Shown here: positions 17,381 through 26,933 of the stretch, in pieces | Numbering within the stretch: position 1 is the stretch's first letter | How the letters are laid out: each line of letters opens with the position of its first letter | DNA from: Saccharopolyspora gloriosae | Lineage (GTDB): Bacteria; Actinomycetota; Actinomycetes; Mycobacteriales; Pseudonocardiaceae | Assembly: GCF_014203325.1 (NCBI RefSeq) | Contig: NZ_JACHIV010000001.1 | Location: 1,923,501-1,987,500 of the forward strand | Length of the DNA stretch: 64,000 nt | Direction of reading: 5' to 3' | Notes under the pieces: model-generated | Database searches by the model: none | What the model was told of the DNA's origin: nothing | Seen by the model: the letters and a program-made list of their open reading frames with translations, nothing else | Position numbers and translations under genes: made by a program

Positions 17381-18868
17381 ATGGAGTACGCGGAATACCG
17401 TCGGCACGACGGCGCGGGGCTGGCCGAGCTGATCGGTGCCGGTGAGGTCTCCGCCGGTGAGGTGCTGGACGCGGCGCTGGCGCGGGCCGAGCGGGTGAAC
17501 CCGCGGCTCAACGCGATCACGCAGCGGCTCGACGACCGCGCGCGCGAGCGCGTCCGGGACACCCCGGCCGGGCCGTTGGGCGGAGTTCCGTTCCTGCTCA
17601 AGGACCTGAACCAGGAGATCGCCGGGCTGCCGACCAGCGGTGGTTCGCGGTCGCTGCGCGGCGTCGCCGCGACCGGGACCGCCGAGGTGGTGCGGCGCTG
17701 GGAGGACGCCGGGCTGGTGGTGTTCGGGCGCACGAACACCCCGGAGTTCGGTGCGAAGCCGATCACGGAGCCGGTCGCGTTCGGCCCGGCGCGCAACCCC
17801 TGGGCGCTGGACCGCACACCGGGCGGCTCCTCCGGTGGTGCCGCCGCCGCGGTGGCCGCCGGGATCGTGCCGCTCGCGGCGGCCAGCGACGGCGGCGGGT
17901 CGATCCGCATCCCGGCGGCCTGCTGCGGGGTGTTCGGGCTCAAGGCCGGACGCGGGCTGGTGCCCGCGGGGCCGCAGCGCGCGGAGGGTTTCCACGGCGC
18001 CGCGGTTGACGGCGTCGTGTCGCGGTCCGTGCGCGACAGCGCGATCGCGCTGGACTCGCTGGTCGGACCCGACCCGATGGCCCCGTACGCGGCGGCCGCA
18101 CCGGAACGCCCGTTCGCCGACGAGGTCCTGCGCGAACCGGGGAAGCTGCGCATCGGTTTCAGCGCGGCCTCCGCGCTCGGCGACCCGGACCCGGCGGCGG
18201 TGGCCGCGATGCGCTCCGCCGCGGAGCTGCTCACCGAGCTGGGGCACGAGGTCGAGGAAGTCCCGTCACCGGTGGACCTGGCCGCGCTCACCGTGGACTT
18301 CCTGCGGGCCTGGTCGGTGAAGCTGGCCCACGCGCTCGGCGAGGCGCAGCGGTTCACCGGCGCCCGCCCGGGCGAGTTCGAACTGGACACCCGGTTGCTG
18401 GCGGCCGTCGGGCGCAGCATCAGCGGCCCGGACTACGTGTCCGTGCTGGAGTCCTGGCACGCGCACTCCGCGCGGCTGGCGGAGTTCCACCGCCACCACG
18501 ACCTGCTGCTGACCCCGAGCCTGGCGGGGCCCCCGGTGCGCGTCGGCGAGCTCGCCACGCCGGCTCCGCTGCACGTCCTGGGCCGGATCGTGCTGGCCGT
18601 GCGCGGTGGCGGGCTGCTGCGGCGCACCGGCGTCGTCGACCGCATCGCGCGCTCCAACATGCGCCACGTCCCGTACACCCAGCTGGCGAACATCACGGGA
18701 CGCCCGGCGATGTCGGTGCCGCTGCACCGCACGGCGGACGGCCTGCCGCTGGGCGTCCAGTTCGTCGCGCCGCTGAGCGGTGAGGGCGCGCTGTTCCGCC
18801 TCGCGGCCCAGCTGGAGCAGGCCGCGCCGTGGGCTCAGCACGAGCCGACCGCGCTCGCCGGGGACTGA
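17381..18868 (+). CDS. Amidase-signature family hydrolase
   Basis: 495 residues. The Ser-cisSer-Lys triad is readable: Lys74 in VPFLLKDL, the GGSSGG stretch at about residues 148-153, and nucleophile Ser174 in [10 protein letters not shown]. The C-terminal region has the [10 protein letters not shown] segment expected of the family. Hydrolyses a carboxamide to acid plus ammonia; related enzymes act on 6-aminohexanoate cyclic dimer or aryl amides, so the substrate is open. ATG 17381 fits the usual N-terminus. A long perfect hairpin separates it from the convergent OsmC gene. Confidence 0.92.
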   Translation: MEYAEYRRHDGAGLAELIGAGEVSAGEVLDAALARAERVNPRLNAITQRLDDRARERVRDTPAGPLGGVPFLLKDLNQEIAGLPTSGGSRSLRGVAATGTAEVVRRWEDAGLVVFGRTNTPEFGAKPITEPVAFGPARNPWALDRTPGGSSGGAAAAVAAGIVPLAAASDGGGSIRIPAACCGVFGLKAGRGLVPAGPQRAEGFHGAAVDGVVSRSVRDSAIALDSLVGPDPMAPYAAAAPERPFADEVLREPGKLRIGFSAASALGDPDPAAVAAMRSAAELLTELGHEVEEVPSPVDLAALTVDFLRAWSVKLAHALGEAQRFTGARPGEFELDTRLLAAVGRSISGPDYVSVLESWHAHSARLAEFHRHHDLLLTPSLAGPPVRVGELATPAPLHVLGRIVLAVRGGGLLRRTGVVDRIARSNMRHVPYTQLANITGRPAMSVPLHRTADGLPLGVQFVAPLSGEGALFRLAAQLEQAAPWAQHEPTALAGD

Positions 18869-18873
18869 CCCCG

Positions 18874-18920
18874 ACGCGCGGAACCCCGGTCGCCTCGACG
18901 ACGACCGGGGTTCCGCGCGT
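18874..18920. terminator. Bidirectional terminator hairpin
   Basis: Perfect 19-bp arms (18874-18892 with 18902-18920) with a 9-base loop, between the convergent amidase and OsmC genes and so able to serve both. Confidence 0.82.
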
Positions 18921-18931
18921 GATGGGCCGGA

Positions 18932-19363
18932 TCAGGCGAGCTGCGCGTCCAGGGTGATGGTGGTCCCGCTCAGCGCGGCCGAGACCGGGCAGGTCTCCTT
19001 GGCCTGCTGCGCGGCCTGCTGGAAGGTGTCGGCGTCGGCGCCGGGGACGTTGGCGCGCACGGTCAGCGCGATGCCGGTGATGGCGAAGCCGTCGCCGGAC
19101 TTGCCGAGGGTGACCTCGGCGCTGGTGTCGATCCGCTCCGGCGCGTGCCCGACGCCGCCGAGCAGCGCGGACAGCTGCATGCTGTAGCAGGACGAGTGGG
19201 CGGCGGCGATGAGCTCCTCCGGGCTGGTCTGCCCGGCCGGGTCCTCCGCGCGGGTCGCGAACGACACGGGGAACTGCCCGGCGTTCGAGGAATCCAGGGT
19301 GACGATGCCGGAGCCGGACCCCAGATCGCCGGTCCAGCTCGTCGTCGCGTTGCGGTCGGCCAT
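18932..19363 (-). CDS. OsmC-family peroxiredoxin-like protein
   Basis: 143 residues, the family length. Two conserved cysteines, in HSSCYSM and KETCPVS, are those used by OsmC/Ohr proteins to reduce organic hydroperoxides. The start MADRNATTSWTGDL and the TSPEELIAAAHS motif are typical of the OsmC branch. Cytosolic. Probably an oxidative or osmotic stress protein; no regulator is attached. Confidence 0.92.
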   Translation of the reverse strand: MADRNATTSWTGDLGSGSGIVTLDSSNAGQFPVSFATRAEDPAGQTSPEELIAAAHSSCYSMQLSALLGGVGHAPERIDTSAEVTLGKSGDGFAITGIALTVRANVPGADADTFQQAAQQAKETCPVSAALSGTTITLDAQLA

Positions 19364-19605
19364 GACATCTCCTCGTGTCGGCGTTCGTCCGGGACGCCGC
19401 CGGCGTTCGCCCGGCGCTCCCGTGGGCGAGAACGATCCGACCCTCGCAGAGCTTCCTGGATCACGCCGTGTGGAATCCCACCGGCGGGCGCACCGATCGC
19501 CCGGTCGTTCCGCTCCGAATTCGGCGCGGGAACGCGCCGCGACCGAGGTCTCCTCGGGATCGGATCTCGTCGTTCAAGGTGAGGAGTGTTCTTCGCCTGT
19601 GTCTT

Positions 19606-19670
19606 GTCAGCGGCGGAGCCGCCGAGCAGTGACCAGCTCGACCAAGAAGGCCGCTGAGGTTCCGCCACCC
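19606..19670 (+). repeat. Dispersed hairpin element, copy 5 (internally deleted)
   Basis: In the 341-base gap between OsmC and TetR genes. It begins with the accessory hairpin (19607-19625, TCAGCGGC-GGA-GCCGCCGA) and the following GACCAGCTCGACCAA, which matches the same region of copy 4. It then jumps straight to the right end CCGCTGAGGTTCCGCCACCC, lacking the entire outer-stem/inner-hairpin part of about 90 bases. The rest of the gap shows no ORF of convincing composition. Confidence 0.75.
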
Positions 19671-19704
19671 GATCCGCCGCGCAGACCACGACCCCTCGTG
19701 CGGT

Positions 19705-20403
19705 TCACGGCTCGATCGTGTCGGTGAGGCTGTGCACCAGCAGCGGGAGGGTCCGCATCACGTGCTCGCGGACCACGGCCTCGGGATCTTCGGCACCGGA
19801 CAGGATCGCCTCCTGCATCGCCGAGTCGAACTGGTCCATCAGCATCCTCGTCAGGTCCAGCGTGTCGATCAGGAAGCGCACTCCCACCGAGCGGACCGCG
19901 GTGTCGACCATCGCGGCGAGCTCGCGCAGGAACGACTGCGATGCGGCCAGGAACCGCGGCGCCACCTCGGGATCGCGCAGCGCCAGCAGGCGGAACTCGC
20001 TCTGCATCAGGCACCACTGGCGGTTGTCCGGCTGGAACGACAGCACGTCGGCGATGATGCCTTCGATGAGGTGCGGGGCGGGTTTGCCCGCGGTGTCGCC
20101 GAGCGGTGCCACCAGCCGGGCGAAGTTCTCCCGCAGCACCTCCAGCCGAACGCGGTTCTCCCGTTCGGTGAGGGCGAAGAACAACTCCTCCTTGCTGCTG
20201 AAGTTGGAGTAGAACGCGCCGCGGGTGAAACCGGCGTCGTCGGTGATCGCTTCGACGGAGGTGCCGTTGATGCCGTGCTCGCTGAACTGCCGGTAGGCGG
20301 CGTCCATCAACCGTTCGCGGGTCTTGGTGCGCCGAGCGGTCTCGCGCGCGCCGGTGTCCGGGCGCTCCGCGCCCCGGCCGGCCAACTTGCTCGCGTTCAC
20401 CAC
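19705..20403 (-). CDS. TetR-family repressor, divergent from MMPL exporter
   Basis: 232 residues from GTG 20403, preceded by GGAAGGA. N-terminal helix-turn-helix (INGTSVEAITDDAGFTRGAFYSNF region, about residues 45-70), then an all-helical ligand-binding domain. Divergent transcription from the MMPL gene, with inverted repeats between them, makes it the likely repressor of both. The ligand is unknown, but MMPL repressors of this layout usually sense lipophilic compounds. Confidence 0.92.
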   Translation of the reverse strand: MVNASKLAGRGAERPDTGARETARRTKTRERLMDAAYRQFSEHGINGTSVEAITDDAGFTRGAFYSNFSSKEELFFALTERENRVRLEVLRENFARLVAPLGDTAGKPAPHLIEGIIADVLSFQPDNRQWCLMQSEFRLLALRDPEVAPRFLAASQSFLRELAAMVDTAVRSVGVRFLIDTLDLTRMLMDQFDSAMQEAILSGAEDPEAVVREHVMRTLPLLVHSLTDTIEP

Positions 20404-20474
20404 GAAATTTCCTTCCTTCGGACCCGTACCAGCGGCTTTCCGCTGTGATGCGGCCCGCGTGGAACCGCCCCATG

Positions 20475-20514
20475 GTATCGGATACGCTCATGTATCGGAT
20501 ACAGCGTTGTATCC
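20475..20514. promoter_or_regulatory. Operator for the TetR regulator
   Basis: GTATCGGATAC occurs twice (20475-20485 and 20492-20502), and GGATACA-GCGT-TGTATCC (20497-20503 with 20508-20514) is a perfect 7-4-7 inverted repeat. All lie in the 170-base divergent region and could overlap both promoters. Confidence 0.75.
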
Positions 20515-20573
20515 AACTTCCCCCTTTCTGGTGACGCCGTCCGGCGAGAACCTCCCGGCGACAGGAGTGTGGC

Positions 20574-23303
20574 GTGTCCTCGTTCCTCTACTCACTAGGG
20601 CGCAGGGCGTACGCGGCCCGCAAGACCGTCCTCGTGATCTGGCTGCTAGTGCTGGTCGTGACCGGCGGAGCGGCCGGTCTGCTGTTCAAGGGAATGGACA
20701 ACAACGTCACGATTCCCGGCACGGAGGCGCAGAACGCGCTGGACCGGCTCTCGGTGACCTTCCCGCAGACCAGCGGTGCCTCCGCGCAGATCATCGTGGT
20801 CGCGCCGGACGACGTGCGCGCCCCCGAGGTGCGCAGCGAAGTCGAGCGCACCGTCGACGAGCTCGAGAGCATGGACGAGGCCGCGTCCATCGTCTCGCCG
20901 TACAACGAGGACCTCGGCGGCAGCATCAGCGAGGACGGCAAAGCCGGTCTGATCATGGTCCAGCTCGAGGGCCAGACCATGGAGATCGGCGAGCCGACCA
21001 AGGACCACATCGCCGGGATCGCGGCCGACCTCGAACAGCGGTTGCCGCAAGGTTCCCAGGCCTCCCACGGCGGTCCGCTGTTCGCGCAGAGCTTCCCCGG
21101 CCTCAGCTTCGTCGAAGCGCTCGGCCTGGTGATCGCGATCGTGGTCCTGATGATCACGCTCGGGTCGTTCCTCGCCGCCGGGATGCCGCTGCTGAACGCG
21201 CTGCTGGGCGTGGGCGTGTCCACGTTCCTGATCCTGCTCGCGACCGTGCTCGGGCCGGTCACCGCGACCACTCCGCTGCTGTCGCTGATGCTCGGCCTCG
21301 CCGTGGGCATCGACTACGCGCTGTTCATCGTGTCCCGCCACCAGCAGGAACTCGCCGGCGGTGTGTCCGCGCACGAGGCTGCGGCGCGCGCCACCGCCAC
21401 CGCGGGCTCGGCGGTGATCTTCGCCGGGCTGACCGTGATGATCGCGCTCGGCGGGCTCGGCGTCGCGGGCATCCCGTTCCTGACCACGATGGGCGTCGCC
21501 GGGGCGGTCGCCGTCGGCATCGCCGTGCTGGTGTCGCTGACGCTGATCCCGGCGCTGCTCGGGTTCGCCGGTGAGCGGCTCACCCCGAAGGCGCCCAAGC
21601 AGGGCAAGCGCGCCCGCGCGACCTCCGGCAAGCCCCCCGTGGGCGACCGGTTCTTCGCGGGCTGGGTGCGCGCGGCGACCCGGTTCCCGATCGTCACCGT
21701 CCTGGTCGTGGTGGGCGTGCTCGGCATCGCGACGGTGCCGGCCGCGGGCCTGCGGCTCGCGCTGCCCGACGCGGGCGCGCTGGCCAAGGAGGACCCGGCC
21801 CGCGTCACCTACGACCTCACCGCCGAGCACTTCCCGAAGGGCTTCAACGGCCCGCTGATCGTCACCGGCGACATCGTCACCAGCGAGGACCCGCTCGGCC
21901 TGATGGCCGACCTCAAGGGCGAGATCGAGCGGCTGCCCGGCGTGGCCGACGTGCCGATGGCGACGCCCAACCCGACCGCCGACACCGGCATCGTGCAGGT
22001 CATCCCGGAGGGCGCTCCGGACTCGGAGCAGACCAAGGACCTGGTGGAGGAGATCCGTTCGCTGCGCGGGCACTTCCTCGACACCTACGGCATCAACATC
22101 TCCGTCACCGGCTTCACCGCCATCGGCATCGACGTCTCCGACCAGCTCGGCGCGGCGCTGCTGCCGTTCGGCATCGTCGTCGTCGGCCTGTCGCTGGTGC
22201 TGCTGACCATGGTGTTCCGCTCCATCGCGGTGCCGATCAAGGCGACGCTCGGCTACCTGCTGAGCATCGGCGCCTCCTTCGGCATCGTGACGCTCGTCTT
22301 CCAGGACGGGTGGATGGCCGAGCTGCTCAACGTGCCGCGCACCGGCCCGGTGATCAGCTTCATGCCGATCGTGCTGATGGGCATCCTGTTCGGCCTCGCC
22401 ATGGACTACGAGGTCTTCCTGGTGTCCCGGATGCGCGAGGAGTACGTGCACACCAAGGACGCCCAGGCCGCGATCCACACCGGGTTCGTGTCCTCCGGCA
22501 AGGTCGTCACCGCCGCCGCGGTGATCATGTTCGCGGTGTTCGCCGCGTTCGTGCCCGACGGCGACGCGAACCTCAAGCCCATCGCGATGGGACTCGCCGT
22601 CGGCGTGTTCGTCGACGCGTTCATCGTCCGCATGACGCTGGTGCCCGCGGTGCTGGCGCTGCTCGGGGACAAGGCGTGGTGGATGCCGCGCAAGCTCGAC
22701 CGCGTGCTGCCCGCCTTCGACGTCGAAGGCGAGAACCTGCGCGAGGAGATCGCGCTGGCGGACTGGCCGCGGCCCGGCGCCGACGACGCGGTCGCCTGCG
22801 AGGGCCTGCGCCTCGACGACCCGTCCACCGGCGCGCCGGTCTACCAGGACGTCGGATTCCTGGTGCCGCGCGGCGGCGTGCACGTGGTGCGCGGCCGGTA
22901 CGAGTCGGCGATCACCGCGGTGCTGCTGACGCTGTCCGGCCGGCTGCAGGCCGAGCAGGGCAAGCTGAAGGTCCTCGGGTACGTGCTGCCCGCGCGGGCC
23001 TCGACCGTCCGGGCCAAGGTCTCCTACGTCGACGCGGGCGACGGCGGCGCCGACGCGGTGCGCGCGGCGCTGCGGGAGAAGCCCGAGGTCCTGGTGCTCG
23101 ACCGGACCGACCGGATCTCCGATCCGGGGCAGCGGCTGGCGATCCGCGAGCTGCTCACCGGCAGCAGGCCCACCGTGATCGCGGGCAGCACCGGTCTGTC
23201 CGACGCGCGCGACGTCCTGCCCGCGACCGGCGGCGCCACCCTCACCGAACTGCGCGATGACTCCGCCGCGATGCCCGGTGTCCTCTCCGGCGCGATCCGC
23301 TAG
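20574..23303 (+). CDS. MMPL-family RND transporter with degenerate ABC-ATPase-like C-terminus
   Basis: 909 residues. Two MMPL halves, each one helix, a large outer loop, then a block of helices; the second block contains GLAMDYEVFLVSRMREEY, a family hallmark. Residues about 740-909 are extra: GLRLDDPSTGAPVYQDVGFLVPRGGVHVV has the shape of an ABC ATPase start, LKVLGYVLPA follows where expected, and EVLVLDRTDR resembles Walker B. The Walker A position (RGRYESAITAVLL) lacks the GxxGxGKS residues, so it should not hydrolyse ATP. GTG start with AGGAGTG upstream. Likely exports lipids or drugs, under the divergent TetR protein. Confidence 0.9.
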   Translation: MSSFLYSLGRRAYAARKTVLVIWLLVLVVTGGAAGLLFKGMDNNVTIPGTEAQNALDRLSVTFPQTSGASAQIIVVAPDDVRAPEVRSEVERTVDELESMDEAASIVSPYNEDLGGSISEDGKAGLIMVQLEGQTMEIGEPTKDHIAGIAADLEQRLPQGSQASHGGPLFAQSFPGLSFVEALGLVIAIVVLMITLGSFLAAGMPLLNALLGVGVSTFLILLATVLGPVTATTPLLSLMLGLAVGIDYALFIVSRHQQELAGGVSAHEAAARATATAGSAVIFAGLTVMIALGGLGVAGIPFLTTMGVAGAVAVGIAVLVSLTLIPALLGFAGERLTPKAPKQGKRARATSGKPPVGDRFFAGWVRAATRFPIVTVLVVVGVLGIATVPAAGLRLALPDAGALAKEDPARVTYDLTAEHFPKGFNGPLIVTGDIVTSEDPLGLMADLKGEIERLPGVADVPMATPNPTADTGIVQVIPEGAPDSEQTKDLVEEIRSLRGHFLDTYGINISVTGFTAIGIDVSDQLGAALLPFGIVVVGLSLVLLTMVFRSIAVPIKATLGYLLSIGASFGIVTLVFQDGWMAELLNVPRTGPVISFMPIVLMGILFGLAMDYEVFLVSRMREEYVHTKDAQAAIHTGFVSSGKVVTAAAVIMFAVFAAFVPDGDANLKPIAMGLAVGVFVDAFIVRMTLVPAVLALLGDKAWWMPRKLDRVLPAFDVEGENLREEIALADWPRPGADDAVACEGLRLDDPSTGAPVYQDVGFLVPRGGVHVVRGRYESAITAVLLTLSGRLQAEQGKLKVLGYVLPARASTVRAKVSYVDAGDGGADAVRAALREKPEVLVLDRTDRISDPGQRLAIRELLTGSRPTVIAGSTGLSDARDVLPATGGATLTELRDDSAAMPGVLSGAIR

Positions 23304-23323
23304 AAAGCAGAGGTAATCTGACG

Positions 23324-25264
23324 ATGGCGAAAAGCCGCTTGCTCTTACCGCTGGCCGGCCTGCTGCTGGTGCCGCTGGTGATCGCGGGTCTGCTGACCTG
23401 GTCGATGGGCAGTCCCGAGGACCGGTTGAAGGACACCAAGGCCGCGGTCGTCAACAACGACGAGCCGATCGAGGTCAACGGCCAGCTCACCCCGCTGGGC
23501 CGCCAGCTGTCCGCGAAGCTCGTCGGCGGCGAGATCGAGAGCAACTACAGCTGGGAGTTCGCCACCCCGCAGACCGCCGCCGAGGGCCTCGAAGACGGCG
23601 ACTACGCGGCGGTCGTGACGATCCCGGAGAACTTCTCGAAGGCCGCCACCTCCTTCTCCGGCGATCCCGCCCAGGCGAAGAAGGCGACGATCGACGTGAG
23701 CACCGGTGGCCGCAGCAAGCTCGCCGACGAGGCGATCAGCCGGGTGGTGACCACCACCGCGGCGAACCTGCTGGGGCAGCAGCTCACCACGACCTACCTG
23801 GACAACGTCTTCGTCGGCTTCAACACGCTGGGCGACAAGCTCGGTGAGGCCTCCGACGGCGCCACCTCGCTGGCCGACGGCGCCCGCCGGCTCGCGGGCG
23901 GCACCGACGAGCTCGCCGGCGGTGCCGACCAGCTCGCCGACGGATCGCGGGCGCTGGCCGACGGCATCGGCGCGCTGGAGGACGGCGCGCTGCAGCTCAA
24001 GACCGGGATGGCGGGTCTGTCCGACGGCATCGGGCAGCTGCAGGAGAAAACCGCGCAGCTGCCGCAGCAGACCGCGACGCTCGCCGACGTCTCCGCGAAG
24101 GAGGCCGAAGGCGTGCAGCAGCTCTCCGGCGGCCTGCAGGGCATGTCGGAGAGCCTCGGCGAAATGAGCAAGGAATGCCCGCCGGGCACCCTGCCGATCT
24201 GCACGAAGATCGCCATCCAGGCGGCCACCGCGCAGGCCCTCAGCGAGGGCGCCGGGCAGGTGCAGCAGGCCAGCACCGGCGTCTCCGGCGGTCTCGCCGC
24301 GCTCGCCGGGCAGACCCCCGAGTCGGGTGGCGGCCTGCCCGCGCTCGCAGGTGGCATCGATCAGCTCGCCGACGGCTCCAAGCAGCTCGACGGCGGCGTC
24401 GGCCAGCTCGCCGACGGCATCTCGCAGACCGGTGGCGGCGCGGGCCAGCTCGCCGACGGTGCCGATCAGCTGGCGGGCGGCGTGCGCCAGCTCTCCGACG
24501 GCGCCCACCAGCTCGGCGACGGCTCGGGTGAGCTCGCGGGCGGCCTGGACCAGGCCGTGGAGCAGCTGCCCAGCTACCCGGACGGTGACCGGGACAAGCT
24601 CGCGAAGGCCGTGGCGAACCCGGTGACGACGGCGGAGGGGACCAGCCTCGGCTTCGGTTCCTCCGGGGTGGCCCTGTTCGCGGTGCTGGCCCTGTGGGTC
24701 GGCGCGATCGCCACGTTCCTGGTGCTGCGCGCGGTGCCGCGCCGGGCGCTGGAGTCGACGCGCTCGTCGTTCCCGCTGGCGCTGCGCCAGCTGCGGCTGC
24801 CCGCCGTGATCGGGCTGGCGCAGGGGTTGCTGGTGGCCGTGGTCGTCGGCGTCTCGCAGGACCTCTCGGTCGGCCAGTGGTTCGGCTGCGCCGGGCTGGC
24901 GATGCTGGCGGGGGTCGCGTTCACGGCCGTCAACCAGGCGCTCGCCGGTGCGCTCGGCGGCTTCGGCCGGTTCCTCGCGATGCTGGTCGCGCTGCTGCTG
25001 CTGGCCACCGGGTTCATCACCGCGGTGCCCGCGGTGCTCGGCAAGTTCCTGGCGGCGACGCCCGCGGGCCCGGCCCAGGACGCGCTGCGCGCGGTGACCG
25101 ACGGCGTCGCTCCGGGCGGCGGAGCGGTGGCCCTGCTGGTGATCTGGGGCTTGGCCGGGGTGGTGTTCAGCTACCTGGCGATCGAACGGACCCGCACGGT
25201 CCGGGCCACCCAGCTGTCGCCGCTGACGTCCGGATTCGCCCGGCGCGGCCCCGGACTGGCCTGA
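23324..25264 (+). CDS. YhgE/Pip-family membrane protein with glycine heptad repeats
   Basis: 646 residues, 20 bases after the MMPL gene and probably in its operon. One N-terminal helix, an extracellular YhgE/Pip N-terminal domain (VVNNDEPI, YAAVVTIPENFS), then many repeats of the LADGADQLAGG type (about residues 180-430) predicted as a long helical stalk, and five or six C-terminal membrane helices. Homologues include phage-infection protein Pip and the T7SS-associated EsaA. MMPL plus YhgE pairing is often seen in actinomycetes; the function is not established. A long hairpin follows the stop. Confidence 0.9.
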   Translation: MAKSRLLLPLAGLLLVPLVIAGLLTWSMGSPEDRLKDTKAAVVNNDEPIEVNGQLTPLGRQLSAKLVGGEIESNYSWEFATPQTAAEGLEDGDYAAVVTIPENFSKAATSFSGDPAQAKKATIDVSTGGRSKLADEAISRVVTTTAANLLGQQLTTTYLDNVFVGFNTLGDKLGEASDGATSLADGARRLAGGTDELAGGADQLADGSRALADGIGALEDGALQLKTGMAGLSDGIGQLQEKTAQLPQQTATLADVSAKEAEGVQQLSGGLQGMSESLGEMSKECPPGTLPICTKIAIQAATAQALSEGAGQVQQASTGVSGGLAALAGQTPESGGGLPALAGGIDQLADGSKQLDGGVGQLADGISQTGGGAGQLADGADQLAGGVRQLSDGAHQLGDGSGELAGGLDQAVEQLPSYPDGDRDKLAKAVANPVTTAEGTSLGFGSSGVALFAVLALWVGAIATFLVLRAVPRRALESTRSSFPLALRQLRLPAVIGLAQGLLVAVVVGVSQDLSVGQWFGCAGLAMLAGVAFTAVNQALAGALGGFGRFLAMLVALLLLATGFITAVPAVLGKFLAATPAGPAQDALRAVTDGVAPGGGAVALLVIWGLAGVVFSYLAIERTRTVRATQLSPLTSGFARRGPGLA

Positions 25265-25289
25265 CCGGAACCGGGATCGGCCTGATCGG

Positions 25290-25323
25290 AACCGGGCCGG
25301 GAGCGATCGCTCCCGGCCCGGTT
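25290..25323 (+). terminator. Terminator after the MMPL-YhgE operon
   Basis: A 34-base perfect palindrome (17-base arms centred at 25306/25307; a few central bases would form the loop) followed by TTCC. Placed 26 bases after the YhgE stop. Confidence 0.75.
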
Positions 25324-25431
25324 TCCATTGTGGACCGATCGTGCGATGTGGCTCTGCTCGGCCGAATTCTCCGCCGAAAGGGGGCCCTTCGGCGAGTGAC
25401 ATCCCCGTGGATGCGGGCTAGGTTCCGGGGC

Positions 25432-26139
25432 GTGACAGCTGCGACCATTCCTTCGTCCGACGGTGACATCCCGGGCCACCTGGCGGTGCCGTACCCCTCG
25501 ATCTCGGGCGAGCCGCCGTGGCCCGGCGTGGTCGTGGTGCACGACGCGTTCGGGATGACCGACGACAGCAACGCCATCACCGACCGGTTCGCCGCCGACG
25601 GGTTCCTCGCGGTGGCGCCCGACCTCTACGCGCGCGGCGGCTTCGCCCGCTGCGTCCGAACCGTGTTCGGCCAGCTCAGCAAGGGCAGCGGCCAGGCGTT
25701 CGACGACATCGAAGCGGCGCGGCGGCTGCTGGCCGAACGCGCGGACTGCACCGGCGCGGTCGGCGTCGTGGGCTTCTGCATGGGCGGCGGTTTCGCGCTG
25801 CTGGCCGCCCCGCGCGGATTCCAGGCGTCCGCGCCGTACTACGGCCAGGTGCCCGACGACGAGGCGGTGCTCGACGGCGCGTGCCCGGTCGTCGCGAGCT
25901 TCGGCGCGAAGGACGCCACGCTCAAGGGCGCCGCCGCGAAGCTGGAGTCGCACCTGACCGAGCTGGGCGTGCCGCACGACGTCAAGGAGTACCCGGACGC
26001 CGGGCACGGCTTCGCGAACCGGTTGAAGGTCGGTCCGTTCGGGCCGCTGCTGCGCGTCGCGGGCTTCGGCTACCACGAGGAATCCGCCGAGGACGCCTGG
26101 CGACGGGTGACGACGTTCTTCACCGAACACCTGCGCTGA
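25432..26139 (+). CDS. Dienelactone hydrolase family protein
   Basis: 235 residues from GTG 25432, which lies 7 bases after TAGGTT (25419-25424), a leaderless-type -10; the frame continues upstream through the preceding gene but has no start signal there. An alpha/beta hydrolase with a cysteine nucleophile: Cys116 (GFCMGGG), Asp161 (AKDAT) and His192 (AGHGF), the DLH triad. DLH hydrolyses dienelactone to maleylacetate in chloroaromatic breakdown, but many actinobacterial homologues stand alone and have unknown substrates, as here. Confidence 0.88.
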   Translation: MTAATIPSSDGDIPGHLAVPYPSISGEPPWPGVVVVHDAFGMTDDSNAITDRFAADGFLAVAPDLYARGGFARCVRTVFGQLSKGSGQAFDDIEAARRLLAERADCTGAVGVVGFCMGGGFALLAAPRGFQASAPYYGQVPDDEAVLDGACPVVASFGAKDATLKGAAAKLESHLTELGVPHDVKEYPDAGHGFANRLKVGPFGPLLRVAGFGYHEESAEDAWRRVTTFFTEHLR

Positions 26140-26363
26140 CCCGGCCGCCCCGGTGATCGGCACCACCGGTCGCACGACCGTTGCACGGGAACCGGAATCC
26201 GAGCGAGTACAGCGACGCACCGGTCTACCGGGTCTGCGCGAGCATCGCGCGGTAGCGCGTTCCCGAGTGCGATCCACGTTGCGGCGATCTTGACAGCGTC
26301 ACCGGAGCCCTGGTGCGGTCGTTGCGCTGTGGACGGAACAGACCAGCGGATGGAAGTCGTGCC

Positions 26364-26843
26364 ATGACCGAGGAGCTCAAGCCGCAGAAGCGCGGCCGCC
26401 GGATCGCCATGACCAGCGAGGAGATCGACTCCTTCCTGGCGGAGGAACGCACCTGCCGGGTGGCGACGATCGGCCCGGACGGGCCGCACGCCACGCCGCT
26501 GTGGTTCGGCTGGGACGGTGCTGCGTGCTGGCTCTACTCGATCACCCGCAGCAAGCGCTGGGCGGACCTGATGCGGGACCCGCGCGTCAGCGTCGTGGTG
26601 GACGCGGGAGTCGAGTTCCAGGAGCTGCGCGGCGTCGAGATCACCGGCACCGTCGAGGTGGTCGGGGAGCTCCCGCGCACCGGCGAGCCGAACGACGCGC
26701 TCACCGCAATCGAGCTGCTGTTCGCCCGCAAGTACATGGGCGGGGACGAGATGTTCCACGACGGCCGCCACGGCTGGCTGCGCATCACGCCGACGAAGAT
26801 CACCAGCTGGGACTTCCGCAAGATGGCGGCGCCGCAGGGCTGA
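26364..26843 (+). CDS. Pyridoxamine 5'-phosphate oxidase-like flavin/F420 protein
   Basis: 159 residues from ATG 26364. Split-barrel fold with the N-terminal EEIDSFLAEERTCRVATIGPDG strand-turn (quoted in part), TPLWFGWDG, and TRSKRWADLMRDPRVSVVVD, characteristic of the PPOX/FDOR superfamily. Actinobacterial members use FMN, heme or F420 as cofactor, and which one cannot be decided here. Monocistronic, with a terminator hairpin after it. Confidence 0.88.
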   Translation: MTEELKPQKRGRRIAMTSEEIDSFLAEERTCRVATIGPDGPHATPLWFGWDGAACWLYSITRSKRWADLMRDPRVSVVVDAGVEFQELRGVEITGTVEVVGELPRTGEPNDALTAIELLFARKYMGGDEMFHDGRHGWLRITPTKITSWDFRKMAAPQG

Positions 26844-26864
26844 GCAGCCCGGGTACGGCGGGAA

Positions 26865-26905
26865 CCCGTGGGACCGGAAAGGGGCACGCGATCCGGTCCC
26901 ACGGG
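26865..26905 (+). terminator. Hairpin after the PPOX gene
   Basis: 14-bp perfect arms (26865-26878 with 26892-26905) and a 13-base loop. It lies between convergent genes. Confidence 0.75.
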
Positions 26906-26933
26906 AGATCAGGGGGGCGTCCGGGAGGAGCCC

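Noticed and set aside
22790-23303. MMPL C-terminus as a working ABC ATPase
   Set aside because: The Walker A glycines and Lys are absent and no Q-loop or LSGGQ signature is visible.
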